Positions 1-11,574 of a stretch of DNA of 64,000 nt are shown one piece after another. Positions within the stretch are counted from its first letter, which is position 1. Every line of letters starts with the position of its first letter. The stretch is from Stomoxys calcitrans (Eukaryota; Arthropoda; Insecta; Diptera; Muscidae). Position numbers and translations under genes: made by a program. The stretch is taken from NCBI RefSeq assembly GCF_963082655.1, contig NC_081553.1, positions 35,173,232 to 35,237,231 of the forward strand, written 5' to 3'. The notes under the pieces were generated by a model. That model was not told where the DNA came from. It searched no databases and was given only the letters and a program-made list of their open reading frames with translations.

Positions 1-1552
1 TGTTTTGGGTATATCAGTCCATTCGAAAAAGAATTGCGCCCTGTAGGGGCTCAAAAAGCAAAATAGGGAGATCAGTTTATATGGGAGCTGTATCAAGCTA
101 TAGATCGATTCAGATCATATAAGACACGAATATTGAAGGTCATGAGAGAAGCCGTTGTATAAAATTTGTGCCAAATCTGATGAGAATTGCGCCCTCTAGA
201 GGCTCAACAAGTCAAGATCCCAGATCGGTTTATATGGCAGCTATATCAGGTTAAGAACTGATATGCGACATACATTGCACAGTTATTGGAAGTCATAACA
301 AAACACGGCATGCAAAATTTCAGCTATATCGGATAAGAATTGCGCCCTCTAGCGGCTCAAGAAGTCAAGATTCCAGATCGGTTTATATGGCAGCTATATC
401 TGGTTATGTACCGATTCACGCCATACATAGCACAGTTGTTGGAAGTCATAACAAAACACGGCATGCGAAATTTCAGCCAAATCGGATGAGAATTGCGCCC
501 TCTAACGGCTCAATAAGTCAAGATCCAAGATCTGTTTATATGGCAGCTATACCAGATTATGAACCGATTTGAATCGAACTTAGCGCAGTTGTTGGAGGTG
601 ATATTAAAACAAAAGGTGTAAAATTTTAGTCAAATCGGATGAGAGTTGCGCCCTCTATAGGCTCAAGAATTCAAGACCCCATATCGGTTTATATGGCAGC
701 TATATCTGGTTATGTTCCGATTCACGCTATAATTAACACAGTTGTTGGAAATGATACCAAAACACCGCGTGAAAAATTTCAAGATCGGTTTATATGGCAG
801 CTATATCAAAACATGGACCGATTTGGCCCATTTACAATCCCAACCGACCTACACTAATAAAAATTATAAGTGCAAAATTTCAAGCGCCTAGCTTTACTCC
901 TTTGAATGTTAGCGTGCGTTCGACAGACAGACGGACGGAAAGACGGATGGACAGACAGACCGACGGACAGAGGGACAGACGTACGGACAGACGGACGGAC
1001 ATGGCTAGTTCGATCAAGAATATTTATACTTTACCGGGACTCCGACGCCTATTTCGAGGTATTAGAAGCAGAATTGCGCCCTCTAGAGGCTCAAGAAGTC
1101 AAGACCCAAAATCGGTTTATATGGCAGCTATATCAAAACATAGACCAATTTAAACCATACTCACCACAATGAAAATGATAACAAAACACCGTGTGAAAAA
1201 TTTCAATCAAATCGTACGAGAATTGCGCCCTTTAGAGGCTCAAGAAGTTAAGACCCAAGATCGGTTTATATGGCAGCTATATCAAAACATGGACCGAATT
1301 GGCCCATTTACAATCCCAGCCGACCTACACTAATAAAAAATATTAGTGCAAAATTTCAAGCGCCTAGCTTTACTCCTTCGAAAGTTAGTGAGCTTTCGGC
1401 AGACAGACGGACGGACGAACATGGCTAGATCGACTTAAAATGACATGACGATCAAGAATATGTACTTTACGGGGACTCCGCCACTTATTTCGAGGTGTTG
1501 CAAACGGAATGACTAAATGAATATACGCCCTATCCCACGGTGGTGGGTATAA
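1..1552 (-). mobile_element. DINE-1/HINE-like element, subfamily A, cut by window start
   Basis: The head lies at the right end: GGGTATAA at 1545-1552 is the reverse complement of the TTATACCC terminus. It is followed leftwards by the TATA-rich head and a short GACAGACGGACGGAC (GTCY) tract at about 1398-1415. Subfamily A central repeats of about 153 bp then run to the window edge, each with a GATCGG-TTATATGGCAGCTATATC core and a GCGCCCTCTAGAGGCTC segment. A second head-like block (GTCY tract, ATGGCTAG, TATTTATACTTTA) lies inside the element at about 905-1065, so the copy seems to have duplicated its head or absorbed another copy. The tail hairpin is outside the window. There is no coding capacity. 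Confidence 0.8.
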
Positions 1553-2095
1553 ATAACCATGACCAGACTCCATGACTTGTCAGAGAGTGTGAAAAAGTTC
1601 GTGGAAATTTTAGTACTTTTTCACATTTCAAATAATTTCTAATGCAGTGGTAATAAAGTAAATGTTAATGACCATGACCAACCACAAGTAACAAAACTGT
1701 TTCTCATTGTAATGAATATTTTATGTAGAAATTTAATGCTAGGGTTCTTTTAATTATGTTTTGTAATCAATAACAATTATCTTTTCTTGTTTTTTTTTTC
1801 TAGGTAAGTGTCATGCCGTTTCGGCCTACTTAACATCAGGTGATAATTGAATAAGGAATCAATAGTCAGGTATGGCAGTGTAAAGACCAAATTAAGTGAA
1901 GAATGATAATATGGTTGAAATCAAACAAGAGGTGGTGGTAAGTTTTTGGTACTTCGGGATAGTGGAGAGGCTAGGAATGTCTGGCTAAAGGTGTCTTAAG
2001 ATAAACCTCTTTAAGTGGAAGAACTGGCATTGTCCAAATTAATGGACAATCGAATCTTGGGAACCACCACCATGGATTCTGCTAAAATATTATAC
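1553..2095. other. Unique AT-rich intronic sequence
   Basis: No dispersed repeat of the families that fill the rest of the window is recognised here, and no credible ORF. It contains the candidate recursive splice site at 1803/1804. Its low repeat content, next to dense transposon sequence, is what one expects of a retained intronic island around a functional splice element. Confidence 0.5.
1776..1809 (+). promoter_or_regulatory. Candidate recursive (ratchet) splice site 1
   Basis: A pyrimidine tract of about 23 nt, including ten T in a row, ends in CTAG at 1800-1803 and is followed at once by GTAAGTGTC from 1804. It is thus a 3' splice site fused to a near-perfect 5' splice site. In Drosophila this zero-length-exon arrangement marks ratchet points in long introns (known for the motif class). 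A possible downstream donor, CAG|GTGATA, lies at 1839/1840. Chance occurrence cannot be excluded from sequence alone, but the twin at 49599/49600 on the same strand strengthens the call. Confidence 0.6.
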
Positions 2096-3426
2096 AACAA
2101 GTAAAAAGGCGTTTAGTTCGACCGGGCCGCACTTCGGATACCCACCACCTCGGGTATATATGTAAACTACATTTCATCAAAATCCTGTGAAAATTGCATA
2201 CCTTATGTCCCATAGCAGTTATATCTAAAAATGTTCCGATTTGGACAAATACTAATAAGTACGAGTCGTTGTTCAATTGTGTATAACAAAACATTGGTCC
2301 TTTAAGTAGCTATATCTAAAAATAAACCGATCTGAACCATAAGCGACACAGATGTGAAGAGCCTAGCATAAGTCACTGTCCCAAATTTCAGTGCCATCGG
2401 ATTGTAAATGCGCCTTTTATGGGGCCAAGACTTTAAATCGAGATATCGGTCTACATGGCAGCTATATCCAAATCTGAACCGATCTGAGCCAAATTGACGA
2501 AGGATATCGAAAGGCCTAACACAACTCACTGTCCCAAATTTCAGCAAAATCGGATAATAAATGTGGCTTTTATGGGCCTTAGACCCTAAATCGGAGGATC
2601 GGTCTATATGGCAGCTATATCCATATCTGGACCGGTCTGAGCCAAATTGACGAAGGATATCGAGAGGCGTAACACAACTCACTGTCCCAAATTTCAGCAA
2701 AATCGGATAATAAATGTGGCTTTTATGGGCCTAAGACCCTAAATCGGCTGATCGGTCTATATGGCAGCTATATCCAAATCTGGACCGATCTGACCCAAAT
2801 TGACGAAGGATATCGAAAGGCGTAACGCAACTCACTGTGCCAAATTTCAACAAAATTGGATAATAAATGTGGCTTTGATGGGCCTAAGACCCTAAATCGG
2901 CGGATCGGTCTATATGGCAGTTATATCCATATCCCGACCGATCTGGGCCCAATTAAAGAGGGATGTCGAAGGGCCATACACAACTCACTGTCCTAAATTT
3001 CAGCGATATCGGACAATAAATGCGACTTTTATGGGCCCAAAACTATATCCAAGTCTAGACCGATCTGGGCCAAATTGACGAAAAATGTCGAAGGAGCTAA
3101 CACAACTCGTTGTCCTAAATTTCAGCAAAAACGAATAGTAAACGTGTCGTTTTTTGGCCTTAGACCCTAAATCGTCGGATCGGTCAATATGGAGGCTATA
3201 GCAAGATATAGTCCGATATAGCCCATTTTCGAACTTAACCTGCTTATGGCCAGGTTAAGCGTTATATAGGTTAAGGTTATAGGCCAGGTTAAGCGTTATG
3301 TATAGCGTTATTTCAACAGACAGACGGACGGACATGGCTATACTGTCTTAGATTTTTATGCTGATCAAGAATATCTATACTTTATAGGGTCGGAAATGGA
3401 TATTTCGATATGTTGCAAACGGGATG
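2096..3426 (-). mobile_element. DINE-1/HINE-like element, subfamily B
   Basis: The tail end is at the left: CAACAAGTAAAAAGGCG, then the GC-rich hairpin region and ACCCACCACCTCGGGTATATATG. Central repeats of subfamily B follow with a 153-bp period (for example the GAAGGATATCGA block at about 2499 and again at 2652). The head is at the right, with TTGCTGATCAAGAATAT-type sequence on the complementary strand and GACAGACGGACGGACATGG near 3320. The terminal TTATACCC is missing because the head stops at about 3426, where the Helitron begins. Non-coding. Confidence 0.8.
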
Positions 3427-5547
3427 ACCCTCCCCCTTACCCTAATTTTTAGAAACGCCAGATCTCGAAGATGGGTGGTGCGATTTAAGCGAAATTTTGT
3501 GTGCTCTCATATAGTACCCTACAGGGGCCGCCCTACCTAAGGGGGCCGCCCCACCCTAAAACCTACCAAATATATATTTAGACCAATCACGACAATATAG
3601 GATTCAAATGAAAGGCATTTAGGATAAGAAAACGTATCTGATATCCAATTGTCGGACCAAGTGCTAGGGGGAACACCCAAGCCCCAAAACACCCTAAATC
3701 GGAAATTTTTACCGACCATGGCAATATGGGAATCAAATGAAAGGTATTTGCGAGTAGAATACGAATTTGATATCCAAATGTGGGACCACGTTTCTGAGGG
3801 TCCACCCCTTCCCCAAAACACCCCCCAAAAAGGACTTATTTACTGACCATGGGAATGCAAATGCAAATTTTGGCCATGAAGATTCCACTAAGGAACAGGG
3901 GCAAACTTCTCACATATCAATGAGTGCAGTCCGATTCAAGTTTTAAGCTCAATGATAAGGGGCCTCCTTTTTATAGCCGAGTCCGATCGGCGTGCCACAG
4001 TGCGACACTTCTTTAGAGAGAAGTTTTACATGGCATAGTACCTCACAAATGTTGCCAGCATTAGGAGGGGAAAGTCTCACCAGGATTCGAACCCAGGCGT
4101 TCAGCGGCATAGGAGGACATGCTAACCTCTGCGCTACGGGGGCCTCCAACCATGGGAATATGGAGCTTAAATAAAAGGTATTTGAGTGTAGAATTTGAAC
4201 CTGATATCCAAAGTGGGACCAAGTGTTTGGGGGGCCACCTCTCCCCAAAAACATCCCCCAAAGGGGACAAATTTACGACCATAGTCATATGGAGCTCAAA
4301 TGAAAGGTACTTGGGAGTAAAGCACGAATTTGATATCAATATTTGGGAAAAGTGTCCATGGGGCCCACCCCCACAACAATACCCGAATAGTAAGTATTTG
4401 CTGACTATTGCAATATGAGGCTCAAATAACAGGGTTTTTAAAGTGGAACTCCAATCCGATATATATTTTGATTGACATTAATATCAACATTAGGGGCCAA
4501 CTGTCTGGCGGACGTCCCACCACCATAACAACCTCCAAATAGGACGTATTTGCTCACCAAGACAATTTAGGTCTTAAAGAGAGTGGAACTAAATATTCAT
4601 AGTTTTTAGCGCCAATACCCCAAACCGGACATATTTGCTGACTTTTGGAATAAGGAGTTTAAATGAGATTAGAAAACGAATTTGATATCCAATTTTGAGG
4701 GCAATGGCAATATGGGGTTCAACTAAATGATATATAGATATATGAGAATAGAGCACGTTGCTGATATACTTTCCGGGCTTAGTGTTTGGGCGACCACCCT
4801 AATCCCCGAAACACCCCTAAATCGGGCATATTTACCGACCATGTCAATGTGGAGCTTAAATAAAAGGTATTGCGGGGTAGAGCAAGAATTCATACCCACT
4901 TTCGGGACCAATATTCTGGGGGTCAAGCCCTTTCCCAAAATACCCCATTAGTGACCATCGCAATATGGGGCTCAAATAAAGGTATTTGGGAGTAGAATAC
5001 GAATTTGATATCCAAATGTAGGACCATGTCTGGTCCATGCCCTAAGCATCACCTCTTTCCCAAAACACCCCCAAAGGGAAAAAATTTTCGACCATGCCAA
5101 TATGTGGCTCAAATGAAAGGTATTTGAGATTAGAAAACGAATTTGATCAACTATTTTGGGACCGTGTAAACTCCCCTTAAACCAATGGCAATATGGGGTT
5201 TAAATAAATGGTATTTGAGAGAAGAGCACGATGCTGATATTTTTTCAGGGCCAATTATATGGGGGAGCACCCCTCCCCCGAAAACACCACTAAATCAGAC
5301 ATCATGAGAACATCGGGCTAAAATAAAGTATTTTAAAAACGGAGTACACCTTGCATCCAAACTTAAAGATCATATGGGATTCAAATAAAGGTACTTATAT
5401 TGTTAAACTGTTAGTCAAGCGATATACTTTTTCTCTAGCATGGTATTTCACTAAAAGATCTTTAATTGTCGAAAATAAATATTCCAAGAAACTTTTTTTC
5501 CATATAAAGTAAAGGAAGGCGCAGCGGAGCGGGCCCGGGTCAGCTAG
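3427..5547 (+). mobile_element. Helitron with central tandem repeats (family E)
   Basis: The right end reads GCGGGCCCGGGTCAGCTAG with CTAG at 5544-5547 followed by T. That is the canonical Helitron 3' terminus: a GC-rich palindrome, then CTRR, then the host T. The interior is a run of diverged units of roughly 130-140 bp, each with GACCATGGCAATATGGG, TTTGATATCCAAA and a C-rich CCCCAAAACACCCC block. A reverse-oriented relative at 61433-63130 shares the 5' part (AAACGCCAGATCTC, GTGTGCTCTCATATAGT) and extends further 5', so this copy is 5'-truncated. There is no Rep/helicase ORF, so it is non-autonomous. A SINE is nested in it. Confidence 0.75.
3857..4148 (-). mobile_element. tRNA-derived SINE, copy 1
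   Basis: On the minus strand the element begins GGAGGCC. It carries a pol III A-box-like TAGCGCAGAGGTTAGCATG and a B box GGTTCGAATCC, a tRNA-like head, then a tRNA-unrelated body with CATGTAAAACTTCTC and GGGCAAACTTC. It is flanked by an 11-bp target duplication ACCATGGGAAT (3846-3856 and 4149-4159) lying within a Helitron repeat unit, so it inserted after the Helitron array formed. About 290 bp. Confidence 0.85.
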
Positions 5548-5548
5548 T

Positions 5549-6190
5549 AAAGTATAATATATCCGGTCTTCATGACATTTTAAGTCGATTAGGCCATGTC
5601 CGTCCCTCCTTCTGTTAGTTGTTTGAAATTTTATACAAATATTTCCCGTCAGTGTAGGTCGGTTGGGATTGTAAATGGGTTAAATCGGTCCATGTTTTGA
5701 TATAGCTTCCATATAAACCGATATTGACTCGCTGAGCCTCTAGAAGGCGAAGTTCTTTCCCGATTTGGCTGAAATTTTATTATTTGAAGTTCTCTATGAC
5801 GTTTAACAAATGTGCCAAGTATGGTTCCAATATAGCTCATATATAAACCGATTTCCCGTTTATATTTCTTGAACCCCTAGTGAGAGCAATTCCTATCCGA
5901 TTTAGCTAAAATTTTGTACGGTGGCTGCCTCTATGATTTCCAATATACTTGCGATCTTAAACCTGATATAGCTTCCGTATAAACTGGTCTCCCGATTTTA
6001 CTTCTTAAGCTCCTAAAGAGTGCAATTCTTATCCGATCTAGCTGAAATTTTGCTCTATGACTTCTACTATGATTTTCAACATCCTAACCAAGTATGCACC
6101 GAATCCGTTCATGACCCGACATAGCTCCAACAGCATAGCACTTCTCATCCCCAATTCTTTGTTTGCTTATAAAGAAATACGACCTGATTG
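5549..6190 (+). mobile_element. DINE-1/HINE-like element, subfamily A, head-truncated
   Basis: It opens inside the head motif (AAAGTATAATATATCC, CATGACATTTTAAGTCGAT, CCATGTCCGTCC) right after the Helitron CTAG|T end. It continues with three or so diverged subfamily A repeat units containing CATATAAACCGAT and stops near TTTGTTTGCTTATAAAGA, before the tail hairpin. The head terminus appears to have been displaced by the Helitron insertion. Confidence 0.7.
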
Positions 6191-7098
6191 TTTTCTAATA
6201 AAACGATAAGTATAAGAAATAACAAACACATTATCTATTTAATCGTAAAACAAATCCCACTACTCGTTCACCAAACAATGGAACACTTGTCCATCATAAC
6301 AAAATTGAGCTATAAATTGCAAAATCCTGCACATAAATGTAAAAAATAATATTTTTATTTGGAATTTTTAGTGAGTCATTTAAGGCAAATAATAGTTTTG
6401 CAATAATGTATGAATAGCATTATTCTCAAATAGGCCAAGATTCGGGGATAAGAAAAAACCCCTAAAAATACTGACCTCTTCTTTCTGCATTTTATATGGC
6501 CCAAAGTGATAACACTAGGCGACATCTGGTCGTCAGAGATATGTTTTATTTTATGTTTATCATGCATGGTCTCTATATGTCGTATGGCCATTTAACACAT
6601 GTGCATGTCCCCAGTAAGACCTACCGTAAAGAGTCCTAAAAAAATTTATAACCAAAAACCATAAACTGAACTCAATTCAGAGCGATGGTATTGGAAAATA
6701 GGGGGTTTTAAAATAAAAAACACTAAAATCAAATGACTAAAATAAAATCAAATAATTTCATACCATTTCATTTTATAACATCGAAAGGGTGTGGGAAGTT
6801 GAGACAGGGTTGCCAATATGGTGTTTGGGGGTGCAAGGCAAAGCGAAATGAAGTTTAAAGAAAATGCCTACAGAAATTAAACAAAAGTGTTATTTCTCTC
6901 ATATAAATACAATGAGAGTTTTTTATGTGACATCGCATTCTTTGACTAGCCAGATTCATACTTCATTCCAAATCTCTCCTGGGGGCGTTGAGTTTTTCGC
7001 CCGACACATATCGTGTGTGCCCAAGGGCACCAAAATAATACTCTTGACTTTTTCTTGATTTCACATCCTGAAAAGTATGCGGTTAACTTTTCAGGGTG
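6191..7098. other. Unique AT-rich intergenic or intronic stretch
   Basis: No repeat family of this window and no supported gene. Short ORFs occur in both strands (for example 6376-6591 minus, 6864-7058 plus) but have low-complexity or unremarkable composition and no recognisable domain. I see nothing functional here. Confidence 0.4.
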
Positions 7099-8856
7099 TA
7101 TACCCCCACCATAGGGTGGGGGTATACTAATTTCGTCATTCTGTTTGTAACACCTCGAAATATGCGTCTGAGGCCCATAAAGTATATATATTTTTAATCG
7201 TCATGCCATTTTAAGTCGATCTAGCTTTGTCCGTCCGTCTATCGGTCGGAAGCACGCTAACTTTCGAAGGAGTAAAGCTAGGCGCTTGAAATTTTGCACA
7301 AATACTTTTTATTAGTGTAGGTCGGTTGGGATTGTAAATGGGCCAAATCGGTCCATGTTTTGATATAGCTGCCATATAAACCGATCTGGGATCATGATTT
7401 CTTGAGCCTCAAGAGGGCGCAATTCTCGTCCTATTTGATTGAAATTTTGCCCGTGGTGTTTCGGTACCACTTTCAACAAGTGTGCTAAGCATGGCGTAAA
7501 TCGGCGCACAACCTGATATAGATGCCATATAAACCGATCTTGGATCTTGACTTCTTGAGCCGCTAGAGGACGTAATTCTCATCCGATTTGGCTGAACTTT
7601 TGCATGAGGTGTTTTGTTATGAATTTCAATAACTGTGCTAAGTATGGCGTAAATCGGTACTTAACCTGATATAGCTGCCATATAAACCGATCTTGTCTTG
7701 GATCTTGATTTCTTGAGGCGCTAGAGGGCGTAGTTCTCATTCGATTTGGCTGTTGTTTTGCACGTGGTGTTTTGGTATCCCTTTCAACAACTGTGCTTAG
7801 TACGATTCAAATCGGTTCATAACCTGGTATAGCCGCCATATAAACCGATCTTAGATCCTGTCTTCTGAGCTGCTAGAGGGCGCAATTCTCATCCGATTAG
7901 CTGAAATTTCGCATGAGGGTTTTTGTTATGACTTCCAATAACGGTGCCAAGTACAGCGCAAATCACTACTTAACCTTATATAGCTGCCATACAAACCGAT
8001 CTGGGATTTTGGCATCATCAGCTTTTAGAGGCCGCAATTCTTATCCGATTTGGCTGCAAACAACTGTGCTATGTACGATTCAAATCGGTTCATAACCTGA
8101 TATAGCTGCCATATAAACCGATCTTGGGTCTTGATTTCTTGAGCCTCTAGAGGGCGCAATTCTCATCCGATTTGACTGAAATTTTGCACGCGGTGTTTTG
8201 TTATGACTTTTAGCAACTGTGTTAAGTATGGCGTAAATCGGCACATAACCTGATATAGCTGCCATATAAACCGATCTTGGATCTTGACTTCTTCAGCCGC
8301 TAGGGGGCGCAATTCTCATCCGATTTGGCTGAAATTTTGCGTGAGGTGTTTTGGTATGACTTCCAATAACTGTGCTAAGTATGACGCAAATCAGTACTTA
8401 ACCTGATATTGCTGCCATATAAACCGATCTGGGATCTTGACTTCTTGAGCCTCTAGAGGGCGCAATTCACATCCGATTTGGCAGAAATTTTGTGCAACGG
8501 CCTCTCTCATGACCTTCAACATTCGTGTCTAATATGATCTGAATCGATCTATAGCTTGATACAGCTCCCATATAAACCGATCACCCGATTTTGCTTCCTG
8601 AGCCCCTGCAAGGCGCAATTCTTATCCAAATGGACTGAAATACACAAAACGCAATGATTTCTTCAATATTCAGCATTTAGTTCATTTATGGTCCGAATCG
8701 GACTATAACCGGATATAGCCCCAATAGCATAACTGTTCTTATTCAATATTCTTTGTTTGCCTAAAAAGAGATACCGCGCAAAGAACTCTACAAATGCTAT
8801 CCATGGTGGAGGGTATATAAGATTCGGCCCAGCCGAACTTGGCACGCTCTTACTTG
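7099..8856 (+). mobile_element. DINE-1/HINE-like element, subfamily A, complete
   Basis: Both ends are present. The head begins TATACCCCCACC with a small palindrome (CACCATAGGGTGGGGG), then AAAGTATATATATTTTT and a short GTCY tract (TTTGTCCGTCCGTC). Ten or so subfamily A repeats follow with GATATAGCTGCCATATAAACCGATC cores in two-sided context and GAGGGCGCAATTCTCATCCGA. The tail is CCATGGTGGAGGGTATATAAG, a GCCCAGCCGAAC hairpin arm and GCTCTTACTTG. This is a good reference copy for the subfamily. Non-coding. Confidence 0.85.
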
Positions 8857-8984
8857 TTTGTATTCTGCTCTTCGTACTGCTTCCTCCCCAGTCTCAAAGC
8901 GGTCAATGTTTTTATATGAAAAAGCACTTTGGGCTGAGTTTTTTGGATCCTTTCAGCATTTTAATTGGTAGCTATGTTTTCTAG

Positions 8985-9490
8985 ATGACGACATAAATGC
9001 TATTGGTGAAATGATTGAGAAGATAATTGTTAATGGAATGAGAATATTTAATCCAGTTAAGACTATAACGGCTAAATCAGACGACAAAAGTTGGCTTAAC
9101 CAGACATTCAGAGATGCTGTCAGATCGAGAAGGTGGCATTCAGGAATTGGCGCATGAATAAGAATGTCAATACTGAACTGCTACTCAAGCAGGCAAGATC
9201 TTCGTGTGCCAAAGTGCTTAGACGCGAAAAATTTCTTTACGAATAGCACCTACGTGCTAAGGTTGTTGCTTCTACACGTGGAAGTAAGAGCTGTTAGTCG
9301 TTTGTGAACAGGGTAAAGGGTAGATTTTCATCTATCCCAACTTTTGTTAAAGATGATCCAATGTTCACTGACCCGGTTGATAAGGCGAACCTGTTGGCTG
9401 ATATATTTGCAACGAACTTTTCCCTACCTGATAACAATTAACCACTCCCCTTAATCGAAAATGTATCTGGCGTCATGTCCCAGATATTTT
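8985..9490 (+). pseudogene. CR1/jockey-like LINE relic, linker between endonuclease and RT (5' part)
   Basis: Translation of the plus strand gives a decayed stretch that resembles the segment between endonuclease and reverse transcriptase of a non-LTR element (SWLNQTFRDAVRSRR-like, ending at a GVMSQIFF-like sequence). It is broken by stops and frameshifts. The reading continues across the DINE-like insertion at 9491-11574 into the RT region at 11575, so this is the left half of one interrupted LINE. The real 5' end and the endonuclease are missing or too decayed to see. Confidence 0.65.
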
Positions 9491-11574
9491 TTATACTCAT
9501 CAGAGATTAGGGTATAAAACATCGAAATATCAATTTCCGACCCTAGAAAGTATATACAATATATTCTTGATCAGCGTAAATATCTTAGACGATCTAGCCA
9601 TGTCCGCCTGTCCGTCTTGTCATCTGTCCGTCCATCCGTCCGTCCATCCGTCTGTCCGTCCGTCCATCCGTCTGTCTGTCTGTCCGTCTGTCTGTCTGTC
9701 CGTCCGTCTGTCCGTCCGTTTGTCCGTCCGTTTGTCCGTCTGTCCGTCCGCCTGTCTATCCATCTGTCCGTCCGTTTGTCTGTCCTTCCGTCTGTCCGTC
9801 CGTCTGTCCGTCCGTCCGTCTGTACGTCCGTCCGTCTGTCCGTCCGTCTGTCCGTCCGTCTGTCCGTCCGTCTGTCCGTCCGTCTGTCCGTCCGTCTGTC
9901 CGTCCGTCTGTCCGTCCGTCTGTCCGTCCGTCTGTCCGTCCGTCTGTCCGTCCGTCTGTCCGTCCGTCTGTCCGTCCGTCTGTCCGTCCGTCTGTCCGTC
10001 CGTCTGTCCGTCCGTCTGTCCGTCCGTCTGTCCGCCCGTCTGTCTGTCCGTCCGTCTGTCCATCCGTCTGTCCGTCCATCTGTCCGTCCGTCTGTCCGTC
10101 CGTCTGTCCGTCCGTCTGTTCGTCCGTCTGTTCGTCCGTCTGTTCGTCCGTCCTTCCATCCATCTGTCCGTCCGTCAGTCCGTCCGACCTTCCACCCATC
10201 TGCCCGCCCGTCTGTCTGTTGAAATCACGCTACAGTCTTTAAAAAAAAGGTATTAAGCTGAAACTTTGCACAGATTCATTTTTGCCCATAAACAAGTTAA
10301 GTTCGAAGATGGGCTATATCGGACTATATCTTGGGGGCTATCCCAATATAGACCGATCCGCTGATTAAGGTTTCTAGGCCCATAAAAGCCACATTTATTA
10401 TCCGATTTTGCTGAAATTTGGAACAGTGAGTTGTGTTAGGCCCTTCGACATCTTTCTTCAATTTGGCTCAGATCGGTTCAGATTTGGATATAGCTGCCAT
10501 ATAGACCGATCTCTCGATTTGAGGTCTTGGGTCCATAAAATGCACATTTATTGTCCGATGTCGCCGAAATTTGGGACAGTGAGTTATGTTAGGCTTTCTG
10601 CAATATGACTTAGATCGGTCCAGATTTGGATATAGCTGCCATATGGACCGATCGCTCGATTTAAGGTTCTAGGCCCATAAAATCGAATTTATGGTCCGAT
10701 TTGGCCGAAATTTGGAACATTGTGTTAAGTTAAGCCCCTCAACATCGCTCTTTAGTATGGCAGAGATCGGTCCAGATTTGGCTATAGCTGCCATACACAC
10801 CGATGGGGCCATAAAAGGCGTATTTAATGCCCAATTTCACCGAAATTAGGGACAGTGAGTTGTGTAGGGCCCTTCGACATTCTTCTTCAATTTGGCTCAG
10901 ATCGGTCCAGATTTGGATATAGATGCCATATAGACCGATCTCTCGATTTAATGTCTTGCGCCCATAAAAGGCGTATTTATTGTCGAATGTTGCCGAAGTT
11001 TGGGACAGTGAGTTGCGTAAGGCCCCTGGAGACCCTTTTGCAAATTGGCTCAGACCGGTCTAGATTTGGATATAGCTGCCATACAGACCGATCTCTCGAT
11101 TTAAGGTCTTGCGCCCATAAAAGGCGTATTTATTGTACGATTTCGCCGAAATTTGAGACAGTGAGTTTTGTTAGGATCTTCGACTTTTTTCTGCAACCTG
11201 GCCCAAATCGGTCCAGATTTGGATATGACTGCCATATAGACCGATATCTCGATTTAAACTCTTGGCTTCATAAAAAGCGCATTTATTATCCGCTTTTACT
11301 GAAATTTGACACAGCCCCTTATGTTAGTCTTTTCGACATCCGTGTTGAATATGGTTCAGATTTGTTTATTTGGTTCAGATTTGCTATTAAAAAGACCAAA
11401 ATTTCTACACAATTGAACAATGACTTGTGCTTGGTCCAAAACGGACCATATTTCGATAAAGCTGCTATGGCATGCATTTTTCCCCGGATTATGACGAAAG
11501 GTGGTTAACATATATACCCGAGGTGGTGGGTATCCAAAGTTCGGCCCGGTCGATCATAACGCCTTTTTGGTTGT
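9491..11574 (+). mobile_element. DINE-1/HINE-like element, subfamily B, with giant GTCY array
   Basis: It starts with TTATACTCATC in a T tract of the LINE. It has the head with AAATATCAATTTCCGACCC and TATATTCTTGATCAGCG, an expanded GTCY array (9603-10219), the ATCACGCTACAGTCTTT block, then about seven subfamily B repeats. It ends with CCGAGGTGGTGGGTATCC, the GTTCGGCCCGGTCGA hairpin and GCCTTTTTGGTTG. The LINE resumes at once at 11575 with no target-site duplication, as expected of Helentron-type insertion in a T-T site. Confidence 0.85.
9603..10219. repeat. GTCY tetranucleotide array, 12-bp order GTCCGTCCGTCT
   Basis: About 615 bp of GTCC/GTCT tetranucleotides. From about 9840 to 10035 the order is nearly pure GTCC-GTCC-GTCT, a 12-bp unit. 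Because 12 is a multiple of three, frames on both strands stay open and give spurious Ser/Val/Arg/Pro/Cys or Asp/Gly/Gln/Thr/Arg 'proteins'. GTCY microsatellites inside DINE-1/mini-me type elements are known in Diptera. This one is unusually long. Confidence 0.95.

Noticed and set aside
4080..4148. tRNA gene (also near 13146, 35420, 53200)
   Set aside because: A and B boxes belong to a SINE head; the cloverleaf is not intact and the sequence continues into a shared SINE body with target duplications.
9567..10256. Long ORFs rich in Ser/Val/Arg/Pro/Cys or Asp/Gly/Gln/Thr/Arg (also at 40628-41556 and 56548-57256)
   Set aside because: They are translations of GTCY microsatellites with a 12-bp period, open on several frames and both strands, with no start context or domain.
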